Source: Subtercola lobariae (GTDB taxonomy: Bacteria > Actinomycetota > Actinomycetes > Actinomycetales > Microbacteriaceae). Taken from it: a stretch of 64,000 nt of DNA. Position numbers and translations under genes: made by a program. Of the stretch, positions 38,001-46,260 are shown piece by piece. Position 1 is the first letter of the stretch. Each line of letters opens with the position of its first letter. The stretch spans positions 176,699 through 240,698 of the forward strand of contig NZ_BMGP01000007.1 in assembly GCF_014640255.1 (NCBI RefSeq), given 5' to 3'. Under the pieces are notes generated by a model. That model searched no databases, had not been told where the DNA came from, and saw only the letters and a list, made by a program, of their open reading frames with translations.

Positions 38001-38314
38001 AGCGCACCGCCGCTGAGCCTGCCGCCGCTGAGCGCTCCGGCGCGCAAACCGCCTCCGCGAGAGGCGCCGCCGGTTTCACGAAGCAGCCGTCTGAGCCGGT
38101 GACGCATGTCGAGCTGCCCATTTTCGATCTGCCGGCCGCGCCAGAGGTCGCCCCGCGCCAGAAGCGCGTCGACGCCGACAAGCTGCTCGATTCGGTGCTC
38201 GAGCACCTTCCCGAGCCCAAGCAGCCCGGTCAGGGCCGTTCGCGCAGCCGCCGAGTCTCTACGGCCGCCCTGAGCGCCCCCGTCACCCCGCCAACCCCGC
38301 CTTCGGCCGACTGA
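35009..38314 (+). CDS. rne: Ribonuclease E (RNase E/G family)
   Basis: 1101 residues from ATG 35009 (GTG 34991 is an alternative). It initiates mRNA decay and rRNA processing. The long N-terminal region (to about 330) is low-complexity, with an acidic Arg/Asp-rich block (DDRDRDDRDGRGNRG). The catalytic core follows: S1 domain near ASLIGNVYLGRVQNVLPSM, catalytic Asp residues in VVDVNTGKF (near 618) and IVVDFIDM (near 661), and the zinc-link CEVCAGRG (near 720). The C-terminal third is disordered, with a Gly/Asn/Ser repeat block and Ala-rich stretches, as in other actinobacterial RNase E proteins, where it serves as a protein/RNA scaffold. Confidence 0.96.
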   Translation: MVEDSFNSEQEPPVKRRSRLFGGRKAARKAAESVASAAAAMSDPAVSASTEGQPRHAPAQPNESAANSAAVLAPFADGRPDAVTQAGAVDTAARADAAHSVATTSAPTDVKAPVSDFEDSNSPNDETPAVNPAGDENTATTATDSAVADTLGAGAHASEPREPWLEPEINQAPAAPQTPAPRTTTSLLFQAPDIQPLPPRAGGDRGRDGRDDFDDFDRGDDQDDRDRDDRDGRGNRGSDTLRRRTRRRSGEESRLPDELPPNTVVKVRPPRQAQAPELITEPQRVKGSTRLEAKKQRRRDGRDAGRRRPVITEAEFLARRESVDRAMIVRSSHDRIQIGVLEDGVLVEHYVAKAAEASLIGNVYLGRVQNVLPSMEAAFVDIGRGRNAVLYSGEVDWEAADTGNQPRRIELALKPGDTVLVQVTKDPVGHKGARLTSQVSLPGRYLVYVPNGNMNGISRKLPDTERSRLKKILKEVLPENVGVIVRTAAEGATEEQLTLDVNRLISQWSAISDNVKALQSPALLHGEPDLLVKIIRDVFNEDFHKLVISGSDAQQTIEAYLAQVAPDLVDRIEIYEGDKDIFDQYRISEQIEKALDRKVWLPSGGSLVIDRTEAMTVVDVNTGKFVGSGGNLEETVTKNNLEAADEVVRQMRLRDIGGIIVVDFIDMVLESNRDLVLRRLVECLSRDRTKHQVAEVTSLGLVQMTRKKLGLGLLESFSEPCEVCAGRGVVIHHDPVSKHRTQQQTPQPDRRSRGKGGNGGNGVGNGNGNGGSNGGNGGSNGGNGSGSNGAGANGASHTNGVTHSITPAAQNALAQIAASTIAAANGQRPASAGVAPVAAGASAAGAASDGAPGAEVAEAASGSNAETSVTPTISADEHAARGLEADQSTQGDKGAHGSATGRDASDSDQNGAAQSQFGESVSDQAAGQRGTDQGAPSGRSRRNSRRSRSQRAAANAEAAAADADSLLAASPEIAPRTGAHAGQPEVVSAPAVEPAGAQRTAAEPAAAERSGAQTASARGAAGFTKQPSEPVTHVELPIFDLPAAPEVAPRQKRVDADKLLDSVLEHLPEPKQPGQGRSRSRRVSTAALSAPVTPPTPPSAD

Positions 38315-38337
38315 CCCCATCCCGCGCCCTTCGGCCC

Positions 38338-38409
38338 CGCGAGAGAAGCCGTTTCAGACGAAAGCACCCGTTCCGGGGGCTTCTCTCGTCTGAAACGGCT
38401 TCTCTCGCG
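38338..38409. terminator. 24-bp perfect inverted repeat between convergent rne and DUF4031 genes
   Basis: Positions 38338-38361 are the exact reverse complement of 38386-38409 (arm begins CGCGAGAGAAGCCG and ends TCAGACGA). The 24-nt loop itself contains an AAGC/GCTT plus CCC/GGG hairpin. This is the longest inverted repeat seen in the window and likely terminates both genes. Confidence 0.75.
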
Positions 38410-38462
38410 GCGCGGCGGCGCGGCAGTGCGGCAGTGCGGCAGTGCGTAGCGCGGCGCGGGCG

Positions 38463-38747
38463 TCAGCGGCGGCGGTTATGGCCGGCGCGGTCGCGGGCGG
38501 GTACGCGCAGGCCGCTGGTGCGCAGCGCCAGCACGATCTCGCGCATCGTTGCAGGGTGAGCGCCGGCCGCGACGATTTCGTCGTAGCGCTCACGCGGCAC
38601 GTCGTAGTGGTCGAGGTCGAAACCGCGCTTCGGGATGCCCATTCCCCACGCGAAGGCATGAAGCTCGTCGAGCGAACTGTCGCTGATCAGGTGCGACCAC
38701 AGGGTTCCGTGCGCGGGCCACCGCGGCACATCGATCAGCACGGTCAT
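38463..38747 (-). CDS. DUF4031-domain protein
   Basis: 94 residues from ATG 38747. It opens TVLIDVPRWPAHGTLWSHL and continues ISDSSLDELHAFAWGMGIPK, then RGFDLDHYDVPRERYDEIVA, which is the DUF4031 signature with conserved Trp, His and Asp residues. DUF4031 proteins are small actinobacterial proteins with no known function. The C-terminus is Arg-rich. It is a stand-alone gene convergent with rne and divergent from rplU. Confidence 0.85.
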   Translation of the reverse strand: MTVLIDVPRWPAHGTLWSHLISDSSLDELHAFAWGMGIPKRGFDLDHYDVPRERYDEIVAAGAHPATMREIVLALRTSGLRVPARDRAGHNRRR

Positions 38748-38811
38748 CCACTCAGTCTACGAAGGGTACAGTTGTGCACGGCGTGTTGGCGGTAAAACGA
38801 CGGATGCGCGT

Positions 38812-38840
38812 TTGACCCGAGGCCCAGCCTGAAGTAAAGT
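38812..38840 (+). promoter_or_regulatory. Promoter of rplU-rpmA (sigma-A type) and r-protein leader
   Basis: TTGACC (38812-38817) and TAAAGT (38835-38840) are separated by exactly 17 nt, the best housekeeping promoter in the window. Transcription would start near 38847 and give a leader of about 117 nt before rplU. L21 operons in other bacteria have autoregulatory leaders; small hairpins are visible here (for example around 38920-38935), but I cannot match a defined leader family. Confidence 0.8.
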
Positions 38841-38963
38841 AGACCGTTGGTGCGCGCTTGGCTACGCCCGCGCAATCAGCAAAGTTTTTTGCTCCTGGTT
38901 CACAGGGGCATTGTGGCATTCGCCCGCTGGGCATATGCAATCCTCAGAGAATAGGTACGTGAA

Positions 38964-39272
38964 GTGGTTTACGCAGTTGTGCGCGCCGGTGGTCGGCAAG
39001 AAAAGGTAGAGGTCGGCACCATCGTGACCCTCGACCGAATCAAGGCCGACAAAGACGGCAACATCCAGCTGGCAGCGGTGTTGCTGGTCGACGGTGAGAA
39101 CATCACGTCAGACTCGGCCAAGCTTGCCAAGATCACGGTCACGGCTGAGGTTCTCGAAGACCTCCGCGGCCCGAAGATCGTCATTCAGAAGTTCAAGAAC
39201 AAGACCGGATACAAGAAGCGCCAGGGCCACCGCCAGGAGCTTACTCGTGTCAAGGTCACCACAATCAAGTAA
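38964..39272 (+). CDS. rplU: 50S ribosomal protein L21
   Basis: 102 residues from GTG 38964. It starts [17 protein letters not shown] and ends with the diagnostic [20 protein letters not shown]. It binds 23S rRNA and is a component of the large subunit. It is followed after 16 nt by rpmA, as in nearly all bacteria. Confidence 0.98.
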   Translation: MVYAVVRAGGRQEKVEVGTIVTLDRIKADKDGNIQLAAVLLVDGENITSDSAKLAKITVTAEVLEDLRGPKIVIQKFKNKTGYKKRQGHRQELTRVKVTTIK

Positions 39273-39288
39273 GGCGAGGTAGAAACTC

Positions 39289-39603
39289 ATGGCACACAAA
39301 AAGGGCGCGAGTTCTACTCGCAACGGTCGTGACTCCAACGCGCAGCGCCTCGGCGTGAAGCGCTTCGGCGGTCAGGTTGTCTCAGCCGGCGAGATCATCG
39401 TTCGCCAGCGCGGCACCCACTTCCACCCCGGCGTGAACGTCGGCCGTGGCGGCGACGACACGCTGTTCGCACTCGCTGCGGGCTCGGTCGAGTTCGGCAA
39501 CAAGGGCGGCCGCAAAGTGATTAACATCGTTGCTTCAGCCAAGGCTGAAGCACAGAACATCGTGGTGCCGGTGGCTGCTGAGGCCGTCGCCGTTTCTGCG
39601 TAG
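39289..39603 (+). CDS. rpmA: 50S ribosomal protein L27
   Basis: 104 residues. It begins [20 protein letters not shown], the conserved N-terminal tail that reaches the peptidyl-transferase centre, and continues [20 protein letters not shown] and [19 protein letters not shown]. There is no N-terminal cleavable extension of the Firmicutes type. It is co-transcribed with rplU and followed by a strong terminator. Confidence 0.98.
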   Translation: MAHKKGASSTRNGRDSNAQRLGVKRFGGQVVSAGEIIVRQRGTHFHPGVNVGRGGDDTLFALAAGSVEFGNKGGRKVINIVASAKAEAQNIVVPVAAEAVAVSA

Positions 39604-39650
39604 CCTCACGACACTCGTGGAGCCGGCCTAGCCCGCTCCGCAGGTTTTCT

Positions 39651-39691
39651 CGGGCAGGAGTGGGCTTCGGTCTGCTCCTGCCCGTTTTTTT
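39651..39691 (+). terminator. Strong rho-independent terminator between rpmA and obgE
   Basis: CGGGCAGGAG (39651-39660) pairs perfectly with CTCCTGCCCG (39675-39684), followed by seven T (39685-39691). Either obgE has its own promoter or there is partial read-through, since obgE usually belongs to the same operon. Confidence 0.93.
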
Positions 39692-39739
39692 GTTTCAGCA
39701 CAGCTTGTTTAATCAGTACAACTCTCGTAAGGAGCGCAA

Positions 39740-41359
39740 ATGGCAACGTTTGTTGACCAGGTGACCCTCCATGTGAACGCAGGCAACGGCGGCAACGGCT
39801 GTGTCTCGATCAAACGCGAGAAGTTCAAGCCACTCGCCGGCCCCGATGGTGGCAACGGTGGCAATGGTGGCGACATCGTGCTCGTCAGCGACGCCAGCAC
39901 CACCACGATTCTCGACTTTCACCGCCGCCCGCACCGCACGAGCGAAAACGGCGGCCCGGGCATGGGCGACTTTCGCAATGGGTTCTCGAGTGAAGAGCTC
40001 GAGCTGAACGTTCCCGTCGGTACCGTCGTGAAAGACGACGAGGGTAACGTCCTGGCCGATATGGTCGAGCCGGGCATCCGGGTCGTCGTCGCTGCCGGCG
40101 GCCAGGGTGGCCTCGGTAATGCTGCTCTCGCTTCGAGTAAGCGCAAGGCGCCAGGGTTCGCGTTGCTCGGTACGCCCGGCTGGGAAGGCGATGTCTACCT
40201 CGAGCTGAAGACCGTGGCCGACGTTGCGCTCGTCGGGTACCCGTCTGCCGGAAAGTCGAGCCTTGTCGCTGCGATGTCTGCTGCCAAGCCGAAGATCGCC
40301 GACTATCCGTTCACCACGCTGCACCCGAACCTCGGCGTTGTGCAGGCCGGCGAAACCCGATACACCATCGCCGATGTGCCCGGCCTCATCGAAGGCGCCA
40401 GCGAGGGCAAGGGCCTCGGTCTCGAATTCTTGCGGCACGTCGAGCGCTGCAGTGCTCTGCTGCACGTGCTCGACTGCGCAACGCTCGAGCCCGGTCGCGA
40501 CCCGCTCAGCGATCTCGACATCATTCTCGGTGAGCTGGCCGCTTACCCAGTGCCCGAGGGGCAGATTCCGCTGCTCGACCGGCCTCAGCTCATCGCACTG
40601 AACAAGATCGATGTTCCTGAGGCCCGCGAGCTGGCCGACTTCGTGCGACCCGATCTCGAGGCTCGCGGCTATCACGTGTTCGAGATCTCTACGGCGAGCC
40701 ACGAGGGTCTGCAGGGGCTGTCGTTCGCGCTGGCCGAAATCGTGGAGAAGGCCCGCGCCGAAGCGGCCGAGGTCGCCGCGGCCCCGCGCATCGTCATTCG
40801 GCCCAAGGCTGTCGACGAGACCGATTTTCGGGTCAAGGTCGAGGGCGGCTCGTTCGGCAACATCTACCGGGTTCTCGGCTCGAAGCCCGAGCGCTGGGTT
40901 GCCCAGACCGATTTCACCAACGAAGAGGCCATCGGCTTTCTGGCCGACCGGCTCGCGAAGCTCGGCGTCGAAGACGAACTGTTTCGCTCGGGCGCGGTGG
41001 CCGGGTCGACCGTGGTCATCGGTGCCGCCAACGGCATCATCTTCGACTGGGAGCCCACGCTCACCTCGACGGCCGAGCTGGTCACCGCGCCGCGCGGCAC
41101 CGACCCGCGCCTGAACCCGAACGAGCGCCGCACCAACCAGACCCGCCGCCAGCGTTACGTCGAGCTGATGGACGCAAAGGCCGCCGCCCGCGCCGAACTC
41201 GTGCGCGAAAAAGAGGCCGGCCTGTGGATGGACGAGGCCGACGGTCTCACCGAGCCTGACTACGACGCGGCCGACGGCGCCATCGCTGACTCCGAGCGCG
41301 CAGCTGCGCCTGCTCCTGCACCTGCCTCCGCCCCCGCTGACGAGGGAGACCCCGCGTGA
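39740..41359 (+). CDS. obgE: GTPase Obg
   Basis: 539 residues from ATG 39740, with AAGGAG upstream. Domains: the Gly-rich Obg fold (residues 1-158, with [13 protein letters not shown] and GMGDFRNG), the G domain with GYPSAGKSS near 166-174, DVPG (G3) and NKID (G4), then the OCT domain (about 355-440, [28 protein letters not shown]) found in actinobacterial and Bacillus Obg, and a disordered Ala/Pro/Asp tail. It acts in 50S subunit maturation and stress control. Its stop codon overlaps a 25-codon frame leading to proB. Confidence 0.97.
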   Translation: MATFVDQVTLHVNAGNGGNGCVSIKREKFKPLAGPDGGNGGNGGDIVLVSDASTTTILDFHRRPHRTSENGGPGMGDFRNGFSSEELELNVPVGTVVKDDEGNVLADMVEPGIRVVVAAGGQGGLGNAALASSKRKAPGFALLGTPGWEGDVYLELKTVADVALVGYPSAGKSSLVAAMSAAKPKIADYPFTTLHPNLGVVQAGETRYTIADVPGLIEGASEGKGLGLEFLRHVERCSALLHVLDCATLEPGRDPLSDLDIILGELAAYPVPEGQIPLLDRPQLIALNKIDVPEARELADFVRPDLEARGYHVFEISTASHEGLQGLSFALAEIVEKARAEAAEVAAAPRIVIRPKAVDETDFRVKVEGGSFGNIYRVLGSKPERWVAQTDFTNEEAIGFLADRLAKLGVEDELFRSGAVAGSTVVIGAANGIIFDWEPTLTSTAELVTAPRGTDPRLNPNERRTNQTRRQRYVELMDAKAAARAELVREKEAGLWMDEADGLTEPDYDAADGAIADSERAAAPAPAPASAPADEGDPA

Positions 41360-41433
41360 CCGCACGCCACCTGCAGGTGCTCGCGCGCGCGGCCTCCGCC
41401 ACCGTTCGCCGCGCGCAAGGAGTTCTGGCGTGA
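41356..41433 (+). CDS. Possible 25-residue coupling peptide between obgE and proB
   Basis: GTG 41356 overlaps the obgE stop (GTGA), and the frame ([20 protein letters not shown], then GVLA) ends at a TGA that overlaps the proB start (GTGA). GGGAG precedes the GTG and AAGGAG precedes proB. The first codons resemble those of proB (VTARH versus VTASR). It would hand ribosomes from obgE to proB. It may equally be a duplicated start region with no functional peptide. Confidence 0.4.
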   Translation: MTARHLQVLARAASATVRRAQGVLA

Positions 41434-42236
41434 CCGCAAGCCGCACCCGCGAGCACACCGCCACGCGCGAGCAGATCGCCACCGCCGGCCGCATCGTCGT
41501 GAAGGTCGGCTCCTCGTCGATCAGCGGCGAGAACGTCGGCCAGATCGCCCCGCTCGTCACGGCCCTCGCCGACGCGCACGCCCGCGGCGCCGAGGTCATC
41601 CTCGTCTCATCGGGTGCCATCGCCACCGGTATGCCCTATTTGCAGCTGGATGCCCGCCCGACCGACCTGGCGACCCAACAGGCCGCGGCGGCCGTCGGCC
41701 AGAACGTGCTCATCTATCGATACCAAGACAGCCTCGACCGCTACGGTATCGTCGCGGGCCAGGTCTTGCTCACCGCCGGCGACCTCGAGAACCCCAGCCA
41801 TCGCAGCAACGCCCAACGCGCCATGGATCGCCTTCTCGGCCTCCGCATCCTGCCCATCGTGAACGAGAACGACACCGTCGCCACCCAAGAGATCCGGTTC
41901 GGTGACAACGACCGCCTCGCGGCCCTCGTGTCTGTGCTCGTGAAGGCCGATCTCTTGGTGCTGCTGTCTGACGTCGATGCGCTCTACACGAAACCCCCGC
42001 ATGAGCCGGGTGCCGTGAAGATCGTCGACGTCACGGTCGGCGATCAACTCGCTGACGTGACGTTCGGCGACATCGGCGCCGCAGGCGTCGGCACCGGGGG
42101 AGCCGCCACGAAGGTGTCGGCCGCACGCCTGGCGGCAGACGCGGGCACGGCGGTGCTCGTCACGAGCGCGACTCTCGTGGCCGAGGCGCTCGCCGGGCAT
42201 CCCATCGGCACCTTCTTCGAGCCCGCCCAGCCCTGA
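41430..42236 (+). CDS. proB: Glutamate 5-kinase
   Basis: 268 residues from GTG 41430, with AAGGAG upstream. It performs the first step of proline synthesis, ATP-dependent phosphorylation of glutamate. Amino-acid-kinase landmarks: RIVVKVGSSSISGE, VILVSSGAIATGM, ILPIVNENDTVAT, GDNDRLAALVSVLVKADLLVLLSDVDALY, and GTGGAATKVSAARLA. It lacks the C-terminal PUA domain found in E. coli ProB, as is common for short ProB proteins. proA follows directly. Confidence 0.96.
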   Translation: MTASRTREHTATREQIATAGRIVVKVGSSSISGENVGQIAPLVTALADAHARGAEVILVSSGAIATGMPYLQLDARPTDLATQQAAAAVGQNVLIYRYQDSLDRYGIVAGQVLLTAGDLENPSHRSNAQRAMDRLLGLRILPIVNENDTVATQEIRFGDNDRLAALVSVLVKADLLVLLSDVDALYTKPPHEPGAVKIVDVTVGDQLADVTFGDIGAAGVGTGGAATKVSAARLAADAGTAVLVTSATLVAEALAGHPIGTFFEPAQP

Positions 42237-42276
42237 TATTCTGGGAAGAAACCGCCGCGGTGTGCACAGGCGCGTC

Positions 42277-42282
42277 TAAACT
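42277..42282 (+). promoter_or_regulatory. -10 box of a leaderless proA promoter
   Basis: TAAACT lies exactly 6 nt upstream of ATG 42289, with no ribosome binding site, the same geometry as at rpiB (4722-4734). proA may thus be made from its own leaderless transcript in addition to read-through from proB. Confidence 0.55.
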
Positions 42283-42288
42283 TTGAGC

Positions 42289-43572
42289 ATGTCGCAAACT
42301 ACCCTCGACGCACCCACGGCAACCGCCCGCAGCCTGAACGACAAGCTCGTCGCCGCGCGCACCGCGTCGCTCACCCTCGCCACGGCCAACGCCGACCAGA
42401 AGAACGCCGCCCTCGAGGCCATCGCCGCTGCTGTCGCAGGCGGCGCCGATCGAATTCTGCCCGCGAACGAACTCGACCTGGCCAACGGCCGCGAGAACGG
42501 GCTCTCGACCGCCCTGCAAGACCGCCTTGCTCTGAGCGCAGCGCGTCTCACCGCCCTGGCCGAGGCCGTGCGCGAGATCATCGGCCTCGTCGACCCCGTG
42601 GGCGAAAGCGTGCGCGGCCGCGTGCTGCCGAACGGTGTGCGCATCGATCAGGTTCGGGTTCCGTTCGGCGTCGTCGGCGTCATCTACGAAGCCCGCCCCA
42701 ACGTCACCGTCGACATCGCCGCGCTCGCCCTCAAGAGCGGCAACGCCGTGGTTCTTCGTGGCGGTTCGGCGGCAGAGAACACCAACGCCGTGCTCGTGTC
42801 GTTGATTCAGGATGCCCTGACCTCGGTAGGCCTGCCCGCAGACTCCGTGCAGACCATCGATGAGTTCGGGCGTGACGGCGCTCGCGACCTGATGCAGGCT
42901 CGCGGCCTGGTCGACGTGCTCATTCCGCGCGGCAGCGCGAACCTCATCAACACCGTGGTCGCCGAATCGAAGGTTCCGGTCATCGAAACCGGTGCCGGGG
43001 TGGTGCACGTGTTTCTCGACGAGAGTGCCAACGAGCAGTGGGCGGTCGACATCGTGCACAACGCGAAGGTGCAGCGCCCGAGCGTCTGCAACGCGCTCGA
43101 GACGCTGCTGGTGCACCGGGATGCTGCGGCCAGACTTCTGCCGCCCGTGCTTGCTCAGCTGCGAAGCTCGGGCGTGAGCATCCACGCCGATGACGAGACG
43201 CGCGCCATCTTCGCCGACGCCGTGCCCGCTACCGAAGAAGACTGGCAGACCGAATACATGAGCCTCGACCTCGCCGTGAAGGTTGTTGCAGACATCGACG
43301 AGGCCATGGAGCACATTCGCATCTACTCGACCCACCACACCGAGTCGATCATCACGAACGACCTCAGCAACGCCGAACGGTTCTTGAATGAGGTCGACTC
43401 GGCCGCCGTGATGGTGAACGCGTCGACGCGGTTCACCGACGGGGGCGAGTTCGGGTTCGGCGCCGAGGTGGGCATCTCCACCCAGAAGCTGCACGCGCGC
43501 GGGCCGATGGGCCTGCCAGAGCTGACGAGCACTAAGTGGCTCGTTCGGGGTTCGGGCCAGATTCGAGGCTGA
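42289..43572 (+). CDS. proA: Glutamate-5-semialdehyde dehydrogenase (gamma-glutamyl phosphate reductase)
   Basis: 427 residues from ATG 42289. It is the second enzyme of proline synthesis and forms a complex with ProB. Aldehyde dehydrogenase-fold features: RVPFGVVGVIYEARPNVTVD, AVVLRGGSAAENTN, LIPRGSANLINTVV, and the catalytic Cys in KVQRPSVCNALETLLVH near residue 265. C-terminal NASTRFTDGGEFGFGAEVGI is diagnostic. Confidence 0.97.
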   Translation: MSQTTLDAPTATARSLNDKLVAARTASLTLATANADQKNAALEAIAAAVAGGADRILPANELDLANGRENGLSTALQDRLALSAARLTALAEAVREIIGLVDPVGESVRGRVLPNGVRIDQVRVPFGVVGVIYEARPNVTVDIAALALKSGNAVVLRGGSAAENTNAVLVSLIQDALTSVGLPADSVQTIDEFGRDGARDLMQARGLVDVLIPRGSANLINTVVAESKVPVIETGAGVVHVFLDESANEQWAVDIVHNAKVQRPSVCNALETLLVHRDAAARLLPPVLAQLRSSGVSIHADDETRAIFADAVPATEEDWQTEYMSLDLAVKVVADIDEAMEHIRIYSTHHTESIITNDLSNAERFLNEVDSAAVMVNASTRFTDGGEFGFGAEVGISTQKLHARGPMGLPELTSTKWLVRGSGQIRG

Positions 43573-43694
43573 GCGCGCCTATCTGCCGATCCCCTGCCAT
43601 TTCGATGAGAGCCGTCTCACGCAGCGCGGCGGTACAGGCAGAAGTCCAGTGAGTTGATTCGTGTAATCGAAAGGCACCTGTTAAGGTTGTCGCG

Positions 43695-45827
43695 GTGACC
43701 ACCACTACACGACGCCAGGTTCGCGAGCTTACAGCTCAAGCGTCGGTCGTTCGACCCGAGATTCAGGCACTTCGGGCGATCGCCGTTCTGTCGGTGGTTC
43801 TCTATCATCTCTGGCCACTTCGGCTTCCGGGAGGATTCGTCGGGGTCGACGTTTTCTTCGCAATTTCGGGGTTTCTCATCATCGGCCACCTGATGCGTGA
43901 GGTCGATCGCACGGGCAAGGTGCGCTTGCTTCCGTTCTGGGCCAGGCGCGCTCGCCGCTTGCTTCCGGCCAGCCTTCTCGTGCTCGCCGTCACCGGACTC
44001 GCCATCCTCGCCTTCGTGCCGACCGTGCAGTGGCAGCAGTTCTTCTCTGAGATCGCCGCCTCTGCTCTCTATGTGCAGAACTGGCTGCTCGCTCACAATG
44101 CTGTCGACTACCTTGCTGCTACGAATGCCCCGTCGCCCGTAGAGCACTTCTGGTCACTATCGGTCGAGGAGCAGTTCTACCTTGTGTGGCCGCTCGTCAT
44201 CGTCGCACTGATCGCCTTTACCGGCCCTTTGAGAAAGGCATCGCCACGTTCGTGGATCGCCGGCGGCCTTGTCGTACTGACCTCGGCCAGTCTGGCTTAT
44301 TCGATCTATGCGGTCGCGACGACCCCGGCCGCTGCCTATTTCGTCACTCCAGCACGTGCCTGGGAGTTCGGCGCCGGGGGCATTCTCGCACTGTTCATGA
44401 ATGCTTCGCCTGGTGCGCGCCCCTTCGTGCGGGCGGCCGCGAGCTGGCTCGGGCTCATCGTCATTGCAGGCACGCTCGCCCTGTATTCGGCGGCTACGCC
44501 GTTTCCCGGTCTCGGGGCCGTGCCACCCGTCTTCGGGACTCTGCTTGTGATTTGGGCGGGCTCGCCGAACGTCGTCTGGGCGCCCAGCGCACTGCTACGG
44601 CTGAGACCGGTTCAGTGGATGGGCGGCATCTCTTACTCGCTCTACCTGTGGCACTGGCCGCTGATCGTGCTAGTTCCTATCGCACTCACCAGGCCGAACG
44701 GGTGGCGCACGAGCGTCGCAATTCTGTTCGTGTCGATCGCTCTGGCGTACCTGACCAAACGTTTCGTCGAAGATCCGCTGCGGGTGCGAGGACTCTTGAC
44801 GAAGAAGTTGGCCTGGCGGTCGCTTGCCATCACGCTCAGCGGTACGGTGATCGTGGCGCTCGGGGCATCCGTCGCCTACGCTCAACCTCTGATCGCCAGC
44901 GGCCAGGCCTCGGCGAGCGCCAATTCAGCGATTCAGAATGACCCGAAATGCACGGGGGCGCCGGCCGCGCTTGCCCAGAACAACTGCCCGATGCCATATG
45001 CGGTCTCCGCCCTCACGAACCCCAGCTATGCTGAAACCGACATCGGCCGTGGCGTGCAGTCCGTCGACGATTGCAAGCAGACGATTATGTCGGATGCGGT
45101 TATGACCTGCGATATCGGTGACGTCAAGACGCCGACGTCGACTGTTGCACTGATCGGTGATTCGCACGCAGGGCAGTACCTCACCCCGCTAGACGAGTAC
45201 GGTCAGGCCAACCACATCCACTTCATCACCTACCTCAAGTCTTGGTGCAGCGGAACGGGAGCGGTCGGAGTAGCGAACCCCGGTTATGACACGCCGGAAC
45301 GCGTCGTATCGTGCGCGAACTGGGGCACGACCGTGCTCGACAGTGTGAAGCAGAACTCGGCCATCGGCGCCGTCATCTTCACTGACTACACTCGCAGCTA
45401 CCTCGAGCCCCCGCCCGCGCTCAACGGCCGGGCCATAACGCCGCAGGACTTCGAGCAGGCGTGGCAGCCGCTGCTCGCCTCCGGCAAACGCATCATCGCC
45501 ATGCGAGATCTGCCTAACGCCGACCAGCAGAAGGAAGACGTTCCGACCTGTGTCGCGGCGCATCTCACCGAATACGACCCTTGTTCGCTGCCGCGGGAGA
45601 CGGCGACACTCGACCTTGCTCAAGATCCACTCGCGATTGCCGCGGCTCAGACTCCGGGCGTTTCTTTCGTAGATCTGACCGACGACTTCTGCGACGACAC
45701 CACGTGCCACGTTCTCATTGGCGGGTTGATCGTTTATTTCGGCAGCAACCACATGACGCTCACCTTCTCGCGCACTCTCGCATCGATCGTCGGTGCCAAG
45801 ATTTCTGCCGCGCTTACATCGTCGTAG
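43695..45827 (+). CDS. Acyltransferase 3 (OafA/YrhL-like) with C-terminal SGNH domain
   Basis: 710 residues from GTG 43695; TAAGGT ends 7 nt before the GTG, so the transcript may be leaderless. Residues 1-400 form about 10-11 membrane helices with the family motifs RPEIQALRAIAVLSVVLYHL, GGFVGVDVFFAISGFLI and VEHFWSLSVEEQFYL. The extracytoplasmic SGNH domain starts near 470 with VALIGDSHAGQYL. Such proteins O-acylate cell-envelope polysaccharides or lipids. The C-terminal block reads FGSNHMTLTF, so the usual D-x-x-H Asp is absent while the His remains. It interrupts the common proA-nadD order and is followed by a 181-nt gap. Confidence 0.9.
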   Translation: MTTTTRRQVRELTAQASVVRPEIQALRAIAVLSVVLYHLWPLRLPGGFVGVDVFFAISGFLIIGHLMREVDRTGKVRLLPFWARRARRLLPASLLVLAVTGLAILAFVPTVQWQQFFSEIAASALYVQNWLLAHNAVDYLAATNAPSPVEHFWSLSVEEQFYLVWPLVIVALIAFTGPLRKASPRSWIAGGLVVLTSASLAYSIYAVATTPAAAYFVTPARAWEFGAGGILALFMNASPGARPFVRAAASWLGLIVIAGTLALYSAATPFPGLGAVPPVFGTLLVIWAGSPNVVWAPSALLRLRPVQWMGGISYSLYLWHWPLIVLVPIALTRPNGWRTSVAILFVSIALAYLTKRFVEDPLRVRGLLTKKLAWRSLAITLSGTVIVALGASVAYAQPLIASGQASASANSAIQNDPKCTGAPAALAQNNCPMPYAVSALTNPSYAETDIGRGVQSVDDCKQTIMSDAVMTCDIGDVKTPTSTVALIGDSHAGQYLTPLDEYGQANHIHFITYLKSWCSGTGAVGVANPGYDTPERVVSCANWGTTVLDSVKQNSAIGAVIFTDYTRSYLEPPPALNGRAITPQDFEQAWQPLLASGKRIIAMRDLPNADQQKEDVPTCVAAHLTEYDPCSLPRETATLDLAQDPLAIAAAQTPGVSFVDLTDDFCDDTTCHVLIGGLIVYFGSNHMTLTFSRTLASIVGAKISAALTSS

Positions 45828-46008
45828 CTCGTTGGGGACGGACGCGGTGCTGGGCGCTTCGCTCTGCGCAAGCGGCGCCACGGTGCAGCGGCTGCAGCTG
45901 CCGTTACCGGCGCTCTTCGGGTGACTGTAGGCTTGTCGCCAGCGGGTGGTTTGAGATTATGCCGGCTGAGATTCGAAAAAACACGCGTCACGAAGTAGGA
46001 GAGTAGCA

Positions 46009-46248
46009 ATGATCACGGTGGCGAGCTTGGGTTTGTTGAGTGCACCAGTACTGGCCGACGACGTCGTCAACCAGCTGCCGATTCCGGCTTTCTTCTTCGG
46101 CCTCATCGCGTTCGTGATCTTCATGAGCATGGGCCTCGTCATGTGGAGCTACCGTGACGTCGCGAACCGCCACCCCAAGAAGTCGGCCGAGTTCGCGCAG
46201 AGCCACGACTTGCACGGGCACGGCGACCGAACGGGCGCAGACCACTAA
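46009..46248 (+). CDS. Small single-pass membrane protein, conserved between proA and nadD
   Basis: 79 residues from ATG 46009, preceded by AGGAGAG. A weak N-terminal hydrophobic segment (TVASLGLLSAPVLADD) precedes a clear membrane helix IPAFFFGLIAFVIFMSMGLV, followed by a polar, His-rich tail. Proteins of this size and shape sit before nadD in many actinobacteria; function is unknown. It is followed after 12 nt by nadD. Confidence 0.8.
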   Translation: MITVASLGLLSAPVLADDVVNQLPIPAFFFGLIAFVIFMSMGLVMWSYRDVANRHPKKSAEFAQSHDLHGHGDRTGADH

Positions 46249-46260
46249 GCGGTACGCACG

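Noticed and set aside
39713-41626. 637-codon open frame antisense to obgE
   Set aside because: Same effect: obgE on the plus strand has all G motifs, so the antisense frame is a shadow.
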